Shown: positions 55,768-64,000 of the stretch, piece after piece | How positions within the stretch are numbered: position 1 is the stretch's first letter | Layout of the letters: each line of letters begins with the position of its first letter | Assembly (NCBI GenBank): GCA_024220505.1 | Contig: JAKZZE010000018.1 | Location: forward strand, 682,001 to 746,000 | DNA length: 64,000 bases | From: Rhizopus arrhizus | Lineage: Eukaryota; Mucoromycota; Mucoromycetes; Mucorales; Rhizopodaceae | Direction of reading: 5' to 3' | Program-made: the position numbers and the translations under genes | Notes under the pieces: model-generated | Told to the model about the DNA's origin: nothing | Database searches by the model: none | The model's input: the letters and a program-made list of their open reading frames with translations, nothing else

Positions 55768-58700
55768 ATGAACCATTTACTTGAACATCAAACTGCCCCT
55801 GAAAGTACTAGAGGTTTATTTGATTCCCCTGCTCCTGTAAAAACGATAAACAAAAAAAGCGAGAAAAGGACAACTCAAAGTAAAACACTAAATAATACTT
55901 CTACTTTTAGACTAGTATCAATCGAGAGAGTGTCCCTGTTTATGAAAAAAGACGTTCTTTAGGCACTGATTCGTTATCTAACGTAAGGTCCCCCAATTCT
56001 CACCATCAACGTTCCAGGTCAGCTAGTGCATCCGATTTTCGCTTATCCAATCATAATGGACGCCGAAGCACTCAGTTTGGACTGCAAACTTTGTTAGAGG
56101 AAGACGACAAGAATAAGAAAAAAGATGTTAATGTAGATTCACTACAAGAGATGATCAATACGCTGAAAAACTTGCCGCCTGTAATTTCTCCTGCTATTGG
56201 AAACAGAAAGCAACAGAGTATATCCACAATCATTCCTTCAAGCGGAGGAGGAAATACAAATCATCAGGTCACCTTTCATAATAGAAGGACGTCATACAGT
56301 GGTTATAATATACAATCAAGTAATATTGACACTTTCCAGAGCAACCCAGCTGATAGATATCGTTACAAGCGTTCTCAAAGTGTTTCAGGGCCTTCAGAAA
56401 GAAGCAACAATATGATACATTTATTATCTCGCGACCAAGCTCTTGCTGAAGCTGAGGCAAAACTAATGGGTACCCACGGCGGAAAACCTGAAAACATGAT
56501 CAACAAACGTAATTTTGACAATTTTCAGAGAGGTCCTCGTAATTTGTCAAGACGCTACTCAGAATCTTCTAGCAGTAATGTTGGCCCCTTAAATGGTGGG
56601 TTTCTATCTGAACGTTCGTCACTTCAAATGCCTACTCTGAATGAACACGAGCCCATCAGCAGCCCTATTGATGGCTTGGGAAACAAGCGTAAAATAATAT
56701 TCAGCAAGCCTCTTGACTTATCGGCAGCCAATAACACTTTCGACAACGACTTTTCTTTGGATAATAATCACTATGGGTCTCAGCGAAGATTATCCCTAAG
56801 AAATTCTGGTTCTCATAACTTAGATATTGACTGGAGATCACCGGCCACCAGTCAAAATACGATCAGCAACCGCCATTCTTTCCATTTTGTTCCTTTTACT
56901 CCAACTCGTGTCAATTTTGCCCGTGATGATGCAAATCCTCATCAGCGTCGTCCACTGTTTATTGCACATCTACCTTTTTCGGCTCTTACGCCCTTATTCC
57001 GCGCTCGACAGCTTGTTCAAGGTACATTGAGAGTCAACAAACGCAATAGAAGCGATGCATATGTATTTTGTGAAGAGTTGGATGCGGATATCTATATTTG
57101 TGGTTCCCGAGATAGAAATCGAGCACTCGAAGGCGATGTGGTTGCTGTTAGACTAGCTGATGTTGATAAAGTTTTACGTGAAAAAAATGAGAAAGAAGAA
57201 GCCAAGTTAGCACGCAATGGCGGTCAACAAAAGGTCCGTTTGCCAGATGAAGAGGACGAGAACGAAATTATCTTTGGTGGAGACGAGGATGTTAAGGTTT
57301 TGAAACCTAAATATTGTGGTATCGTTGTAGCAATTCTTGAAAGAGCTCAAAATCAAGTATTTTCAGGGTAAGAACTGCCCCCAAAGCGACTGGGGTTTTT
57401 ATACATGGCGTTCTAACTGCCTTATTGCAGAACATTAACATTAATGCGGCCTAACAATAAACGTGCCCAAGAAGAAGAGGCTAAGAAATTACTTGATGGG
57501 TACGATACTTCAAACCAGCAGAAGGAAGCACCAAGGATTGTGTGGTTTAAGGCAAGTGACAAGCGTGTTCCTTTAATTGCTATCCCGATTGAACAAGCTC
57601 CAGACGATTTTGTTGAAAACAGTCAAGAGTACTCCAAGCGTTTATTTGTGGTATGCAGTGAATATAATCATAAAGTTTGATGAAGATCCTAATTTACTTT
57701 TCTAAATGTAATAATCAGGGCACTACCAAACGATGGCCTATTACCTCGCTCCATCCCTTTGGTAGCTTAGAGGAGGAAATAGGCTCTGTTTATGAGCTAG
57801 AGACACAAACTAAGGCTATTCTGGCAGACAATAACGTTACCAATTCGGAGTTCTCAGAAGCTGTTCAGAGCTGTTTACCACCTTTATCCTTTGACTGTGG
57901 TAGTGACATTGATAATTCTCGCCGAGATCTTAGGGACACTACTGTCACTTTTACAATTGATCCTAAAGGCTCTAATGGTAAGATGCATATTTTGTTAAAT
58001 AAGGTCAGAATCTTATTCGTATCTTGCATAGTCCTTGACGATGCTTTGTCTATTAAGAAAGTTGATAAGGGTATATGGGAAATTGGTGTACATGTCAGCG
58101 ATGTAACGTACTTCATTAAGTCACAAACACCACTGGATAAAGAAGCTAGAGCAAGAGGTGTCCGTGTTGACTTAGTTCACTCGCATGTTCCTATGATACC
58201 TGAGATTTTGACAGAGCAAATAACAAACTTGGTACCTAATAAATCAAGGTATATTATAAAAAATAGATTTAAAAACAATATGTTCAACATTTATACATTA
58301 GATTTACATTCTCTGTTATTTGGAAGATTGATAGTAGTGGTAATGTAATTGATACTTGGTACGGAAAGACTATTATAAGGTGAGATAGAAAAGAACTCAA
58401 ATAAATAACTTTTACTAATTAAGTGAACCAAAAAGATCTTCAGCAAAGCTTACATATGATGAGGCTCAAGATATATTGGACAATACCTTGACTAGCGACA
58501 CTCAAGTTACCAAAAGTATCAAATCCTTATACCATGTTGCCACTATCTTACATAATAAACGCAAGGAAAAAGGAGTCTTTAGTCAAATGCGCGAAACACT
58601 TGAATTTGAAGTTGAAGACAGAGATTACCAAAACGTTTCTTCAATTACTGCTGCTCGTAGAAAGCCAGCCTCTATTATTGTAAAAGAATTTCTTCTTTTG

Positions 58701-59998
58701 GCAAATACAAGTGTTGCCCAAAAGATTGCAATGCACTTTCCAGAGCAGGCTTTATTACGTCGTCACTCACCTCCTGATCCTCGTAAGATTGTAAGTATTT
58801 TTTATCCAAACTTTGTATTTGTTACTTATATATTGATTAGAATGAACTTTGTGATTATGCCTCCAATTACTTAGGTGTACAATTGGATTCTACAAGCACC
58901 AGTACATTACAGCATTCTATTGAATCAATTCAAGAGCCTAAGCTGCGCAAATTAGTATCTATCCTTGTACTAAAAACTCTCCAAACGCCTAAATATTTCT
59001 GTGCTGGTAGCGTGGATACTGCCAAATTCTCTCATTATGCTCTTAATGCCCCCTTATTTACACATTTCACCGCACCTAGTAGACGATTTGCTGATATTGT
59101 TGTCCACCGTCAGCTGGAAGCTGCTTTAACTGCGGAAGGTAACCAAAGAGTATAGAATAGGGTTGTATCATTTGCTTATAATCTTATAGAAAAACATTTT
59201 GTACTTGACAAAGATGTTGTTCAGAAGCTTGCACAGCACTGCAACGTCAAAAAGGATGCAGCCATATGCGCTAGAGAACAAAGTAGCCTTACAATTTTGT
59301 CTTTCTATTTGCATAAGCAAGCTCAGCACTCTTCCATTTTGGCAGACAACAACGGTCTTTCAGCTACTTTTCGAGAAGCCGTAGTAATAGCAGTGTTTGA
59401 ACAATTCTTTGATGTTATGGTTCCAGATTTGAATATCGAAAGACGTATACATCTTGCTTGTCTACCAGTCTGGAGATCTGATTATAACCAAATCAAACGA
59501 ACGTTAACCATGTTTTGGAGAAAAGGTGTAAATACTTCGACAGGCGCAAAGATTGAGTGGAACTATGACGATGAAGAAGAAGATGTGGATGAAGAAGCTC
59601 TTTTGGAAGAAATGAATAATGTTAGCCCAACCAAAACTTCATCAGCACCTTTAAGCGAGATAGGAGAAGATGAGGAAGAAAGCGCGCTAAAAGATCATCA
59701 AATGTACTTGAAAAGTAATGGTGCAGATAGTAGCCTAGTCTCTAATAGCATGCTACCATTTAATGTTATTCCTAACAAATCTGCATCAACTCCAATCATC
59801 CGTCGTCCAGAAACTACTAAGTCAGCTAGTAAGCGAGCATCTATTGTACACGCAAGATTGTCAGATAGCACTGCATACAATACTGAACAAGGTTATCAAA
59901 CTATAAAAGCTTTGGACAAGATTCGAGTAGTCATCACCGTCGATTTGGCTAGAACCCCTCCAAACATTCGTGTATTAGCTGTTAATCCTTTTTCCTAA
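55768..59998 (+). CDS. SSD1: Ssd1-type RNase II-like RNA-binding protein
   Basis: Nine exons (55768-55836, 55911-57367, 57431-57650, 57719-57977, 58032-58248, 58302-58379, 58424-58790, 58841-59138, 59190-59998) join in phase to 1234 codons; yeast Ssd1 has 1250. A long disordered Ser/Arg/Asn-rich N-terminus (RRSLGTDSLSN, RSRSASASDF, RYKRSQSVSG) carries likely Ndr-kinase (Cbk1) sites of H-x-R-R/K-x-S type, such as HNGRRST. Cold-shock domains follow (QLVQGTLRVNKRNRSDAYVF, GSRDRNRALEGDVVAVRLAD). The RNB fold has FTIDPKGSNVLDDALSI, WEIGVHVSDVTYFIKSQTPL and HYALNAPLFTHFTAPSRRFA. Ssd1 is a translational repressor of wall-protein mRNAs under Cbk1 control and is regarded as a non-catalytic nuclease relative. 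Intron 57978-58031 is 54 nt without stops. Confidence 0.92.
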
Positions 59999-60480
59999 CT
60001 CCTTCATACCCACCTATTTTATCTTTGTTGATATTTTTTTGTTATATCCTTCCTGCTTTATATATTTACTGTTAGTTTTTTTCTTTGCACTCATGTACAT
60101 GCGTACATGTTTTCATTTTGTTTTCAGTAAATAAAGCTTTGTACAGTCTGACTGAGAAAATTAGTGTTCTTTTTCCAGGAACATGCTGTATTTAAAAAAG
60201 AAAAATATTTCAAGATCTTCTGCTTTACGCTATTACTGAATTAGAGTATCAACAATTAAAGATACATACCTGAGTAGTATACATAAAGGGAATGCCTGAA
60301 AATGATTTTGATAATTACATTTTACATTGCTATCATCTGGATTTGATTGATTGTCGAAAAATGCGACATGGATTTTAGCAAATGCATAATTTTGAGTCAT
60401 TGTGATTGGACTGCTTTTGCTAGTTTGATCTCATATAATCTATCTTTCATCTTCCAGGTTTTCCTTGTTATCGCTAAAAA
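59999..60480. other. Intergenic region
   Basis: About 480 bp with the SSD1 3' flank (AATAAA-like signal near 60129-60134) and the promoter of the SPX fusion gene. No Pho4-type CACGTG site is seen. Confidence 0.4.
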
Positions 60481-62584
60481 ATGAAGTTTGGAAATTATCT
60501 GAACGAGAGAAAAGAAAACTTGCCAAAAGAATACGCAGAACATTGTATAGATTACGATGACCTGAAAAATTTTTTAAAGCTGAACGTTTACGCAAATACA
60601 ATCAAACTTGACGCAAAAGAAGAGCAATTATCCTCATTCACTCAGCTTGTCTCTGATCGTTTAGGTCAACTCCAGAAATGTGAAGTTGATTTTATCGAAA
60701 GACTGGATGAACAAGTAAAGAAGGCAACTGCCTTTTTTGAACTTGAATCGCAAAATTTAGTAAAGGAAAGTCCTGAAATAATGACAACAAAATCTTTGGA
60801 CGCAACCACCAATCTGTTGAAAAGGATTATACTTCTAGAAAGATTTGTTTTTTTGAATTATACAGGCATCACAAAAATCCTTAAGAAGAATGATCGCCAC
60901 TCTGGACTTTCTTTATCAGAACCCTACTTACAACGTGTTGCTTCTCTTCCTTTGGTCAAAGCTGAAGAATTGACTGAATTAAAGAAGATTGTTATGACCA
61001 AGCTTAATCAACAACACGCAGATGTTCACGAAGCAGCTATGTCCAATATCAACGTTGCTTCACCTAGAATGTACAGAAGCAGATCACGACACAATTTAAA
61101 TCCTTCTGCTGTTTTACCACCTACTTTTGTTGGTCCTAACCAGAAAGTTTTGGTTTCCATGTCTGGACCTCATGGTACTGATATTGTTGGTGCTGTACTT
61201 GACTGCCTTGCTCGACACCCATGTGATGTAGAAGACTTCATGTTGTCTCGTTTGTACCACAATGTAACATTCGGCGCCTTGATCACATTGCAATCTGACA
61301 ATGTAGCCATATTTCGCGATTTATCTGAAGCAGCTAATAAGTGGGATGCCAACTTAACTTATGATATACCGGATTCTCAAGCCACTGAACCTCTCATCAA
61401 AGAAGAGAAAGATAAAAAGGACAAGAAAAAGCAACAGACATCAGAACCTATCTATTTGCCTCCTTCTCTTGAAGAAGCACCTTATTCTGAACGTGACAAA
61501 TATGCAGCAACTATTTTGAATCAAGATGGACTCACCTCAGTGCTCTTAAGCAAATGGACCCGTTTGTTGTTAAACCATCGTATTTCAGTTGAGAAGTTAG
61601 TAAGACTTAACAAAGGAAACAATAAGCTTTCCTGTGTTGATCTTCGATTAAGTGTTCCAAGAGGGATTGACATGAGCATTCTTCGTCAAGAACTTATTGA
61701 ATTGTCATCAAGCCATGGAACAGACATCGCTTTTCAACGGGATGATGTCTTTAGAAAGAACAAGAGACTAGTTGTTTTCGACATGGACTCAACTTTGATT
61801 TATCAAGAAGTTATTGATGAAATCGCTAGATATGCTGGTGTTGTAGATAAAGTATCTGTAAGTAATCCATTCTATGCTTTGTTATTGTAATTCTCATTTC
61901 TTTTTTGTCTTCAGGCTATTACTGAAGCCGCTATGAATGGTGAAATCGACTTCAAGGAATCATTACGACGCAGAGTTGCTCTTTTGAATGGTACAAGTGT
62001 CAGCGTGCTTGAGAACGTTAAGCAAATCCTTACATTCACTGAAGGTGCCCGTTTCTTGTGTTCTGCTCTTAAAAAACTAGGTTTCAAATTGGCAGTTATT
62101 AGCGGTAAGTGAGCTCATATATAAAAATCATTCTTATTTATGCTTTAATTAGGTGGATTTTTACCTTTGGCTCGCTATGTCAAATCCGAATTGGGACTTG
62201 ATTATGCCTTTGCAAACCAGGTAAAATAAATACATACTATTAAAAGAATATTTTCTGAACCCATCATAGCTCAAAGTTTCTTCCGATGGTTTAACCCTTA
62301 CAGGAGAAACTGTTGGCCCCATTGTTGATGGAATCCGCAAGGCAGAGTTATTGGAAGTAATTGCTCAAGCAGAAGGTGTTACTTTGAATCAAGTTATCGC
62401 TGTAGGAGATGGTGCAAATGACTTGTGGATGCTTAACAAAGCAGGTTTAGGGATTGCGTTCAACGCTAAGCCTCGTGTACAGGAGAAAGCAGGCGCCAGA
62501 ATTAACCAAAAGAGTTTGAAATATGTCTTAACGTTATTAGGATACTCTGATCAAGATATGGAAGAATTAAGCAATGATTACTAA
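60481..62584 (+). CDS. SPX-ACT-phosphoserine phosphatase fusion
   Basis: Four exons (60481-61857, 61915-62104, 62153-62220, 62270-62584) join in phase to 649 codons. Residues 1-170 are an SPX domain: MKFGNYLNERKENLPKEYAE, HCIDYDDLKNFLK, the long central helices (FTQLVSDRLGQLQKCEVDFI), and LLERFVFLNYTGITKILKKN followed by lysines, the typical inositol-polyphosphate pocket helices. Residues about 220-430 hold ACT-type regulatory folds (QKVLVSMSGPHGTDIVGAVL). The C-terminal 230 residues are a SerB HAD phosphatase: LVVFDMDSTLIYQEVIDEIA (DxDST nucleophile), AMNGEIDFKESLRRRVALL, AVISGGFLPLARYVKSELGL and VIAVGDGANDLWML. SerB makes serine from phosphoserine, releasing phosphate. Ordinary fungal SerB lacks SPX, and the whole first exon is one frame, so the fusion is direct. 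Confidence 0.92.
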
Positions 62585-63269
62585 ATCATTGTAGAAATAG
62601 TAGAAGACAATGTGCTTAAACCTGTTCACTGCCAAGTATTTACAAACTCTGATGCTAAAGCACACACAGCCCACTTTAATTTTAGAAAAAAATAAAATGA
62701 AAAAAAATTAGAACATTTCTCGTAAGACAAATAAAATCTCCTTGCATGAATATATATCTTTCACTCTTCTAAAAATGTATCCATGTTTGCCATTTTATGA
62801 TTTGAGCTACATTATCTAGTTATCTCTTGGTAACACTTGCGCCACATTTCAAAACGTATAGAAAGCCTTTCTCTAAACAATGAAAATATTACTGATTGAA
62901 GGAACAAAATGCTTGAGGAAATAAAAGCTGCATGATGGAGTCAATTGTAGCCTCAGTCGGTTTGCTAAATGATACAATTACGTACCTTCCCACGGAGGAA
63001 AATATAATATGATAAGCTGTTGCAATATCTGACAAGTATAATTCACTTAAAGCACAAATCATTAGGAAGTATTACCACTGATATTCACTTGTTATATCTT
63101 TTTTTAGTGTTCCTTAATAGTATAATCATGAAAAGACGCGACTTTTTTTTCTGCACGGAACCGTCGCTGAATTTGAAATAAATTAAAGCGAAAGATGCAA
63201 ACCGTGGTTTTGCAGGAGGGAATAAACATTTTTTTTTTATTTATTGAAAACAACCTCATTAAAGCAACT
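62585..63269. other. Intergenic region
   Basis: About 690 bp. CACGCGACT/ACGCG-like sequence (GACGCGACT near 63134-63142) resembles an MluI cell-cycle box, the site bound by MBF factors such as the gene downstream; this is suggestive only. Otherwise A/T-rich without genes. Confidence 0.4.
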
Positions 63270-64000
63270 ATGTTCACAAGTAGGATTTATTCTGCTGTAT
63301 ATTCTGGTGTACCAGTATTTGAAATGATAGTCAATGGTGTCGCTGTAATGCGTAGACAGAAAGATTCATACATGAACGCAACACAAATTCTAAAGGTTGC
63401 AAACATTGATAAGGGAAAAAGAACAAAAATCTTAGAAAAAGAAATCTTGGTTGGCGAGCACGAAAAAGTACAGGGAGGATATGGAAAATATCAAGGAACT
63501 TGGTAAATCGCAAGCTCTTTGCTAACTCACGATCTTTCTAAAGTTCATTTGCAGGATCCCTTTTGAAAAGAGTAAGGAGCTAGCTGAGAGATATAGCGTG
63601 CTGCAAGCGTTAGGCCCATTATTGGAACTTGACGTAAACACTTCTCCTGCAATCAATAGCTCAGTATCTTTACCTACTAAAGAACAAGCTACTCTGGCTT
63701 TGAGAAGTCAGGGCTTTGAGAATACAAATGCAGCTCAGCAACAATCTTTAAATGAGCAACCCTCTAAGTCAGAATATTTAAATGTTGATGAAACAGCAAA
63801 TAAAGATCAACAGCAACAACCTCAACAAGAAGTTCAAGCAAAAAAACAGAAAAACGTTCAACTTTTAGCATCAAGGCATAATCCTATGCAAACGCAACCA
63901 ATTTCACCCAAGCCTATGCATCCGCCTCAGACACAGACACAAACACGTCCTTTTTCAACATTTGAAGAGGATGGAAAGCTACCAGCGCGTAAAAAAGTCA
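63270..64000 (+). CDS. APSES-domain transcription factor (Mbp1/Res type), cut by right edge
   Basis: Two exons visible (63270-63502, 63555 to beyond 64000). The APSES/KilA-N DNA-binding domain covers residues 1-105: [72 protein letters not shown], then [19 protein letters not shown]. The order and the GTW-intron-IPF junction are those of MBF/SBF proteins (Mbp1, Swi4, Res1/2). A Gln-rich linker follows; ankyrin repeats would be expected beyond the edge. Family role: G1/S transcription through ACGCGT boxes. The start is taken at the ATG of MFTSRIYS; an ATG at 63195 would add 25 non-conserved residues. Confidence 0.92.

Overview
The window is nuclear DNA of an early-diverging filamentous fungus, most likely a Mucoromycota (Mucorales-like) species. 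The evidence is fungal translation elongation factor eEF3, an Ssd1/Ste50/Opi3/Nma111/APSES gene set, AT-rich DNA with long poly-A/T tracts, many 47-67 nt GTAAGT/GTAAAT...TAG introns, a LINE, IS630/Tc1-type transposons and a Fanzor gene. I rebuilt exon structures by hand. Most joins are supported by restored protein-family motifs and by exact codon phase.

Layout. 1-9.3 kb: an arrestin-like gene cut by the left edge (-), a six-exon GATA factor (-), the clamp-loader subunit RFC3/RFC5 (-), a gene-poor 3 kb and a 179-aa orphan (-). 9.6-17.6 kb: a short USP7-like deubiquitinase ending in a CaaX-type tail (+), tail-to-tail with an RTC4-domain gene (-), then cap-binding protein CBP80 (+) and a secreted acid phosphatase (+). 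18-24 kb: a 97-bp MITE, an MFS transporter (+), ribosomal protein eS27 (+), a GNAT acetyltransferase (-) and an ABHD13/Bem46 hydrolase (-). 24.4-27.1 kb: an accessory island with an unrecognised decayed gene (-) and a decayed Fanzor RNA-guided nuclease (+). 27.6-37.1 kb: a mini-verprolin (+), a Ste50-type SAM-RA adaptor (+), eEF3 (+), Opi3 phospholipid methyltransferase (+) and a DHX40-like DEAH helicase (-). 38.9-46.5 kb: a membrane protein with endocytic motifs (+), the HtrA protease Nma111 (-), nuclear-encoded mitochondrial uS3m (+) and a CCCH zinc-finger gene (-).

46.9-55.3 kb is a transposon nest. It holds C2H2 gene remnants, an IS630/Tc1-like transposon and two LINE copies. The order makes sense only if a segment of about 1.7 kb (about 48668-50372) has been inverted. 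Undoing it gives one transposon of about 1.35 kb with 57-bp terminal inverted repeats, followed by a 5'-truncated and then a full-length LINE in tandem. Both LINEs abut the same TTGAAGTGGAA motif, which lies in a mariner-type terminal repeat.

55.8-64 kb: SSD1 (+), an unusual SPX-ACT-phosphoserine phosphatase fusion (+) and the start of an APSES/Mbp1-type factor cut by the right edge (+).

The host genes are mostly housekeeping: replication, RNA processing, translation, lipid synthesis and cell-cycle or MAPK control. They are packed with short spacers and no operon-like logic. The most unusual items are the SPX-ACT-SerB fusion, the CaaX-tailed deubiquitinase, the Fanzor relic, the tandem same-site LINE insertions, the NPFxD/PPxY membrane protein and the mini-verprolin.
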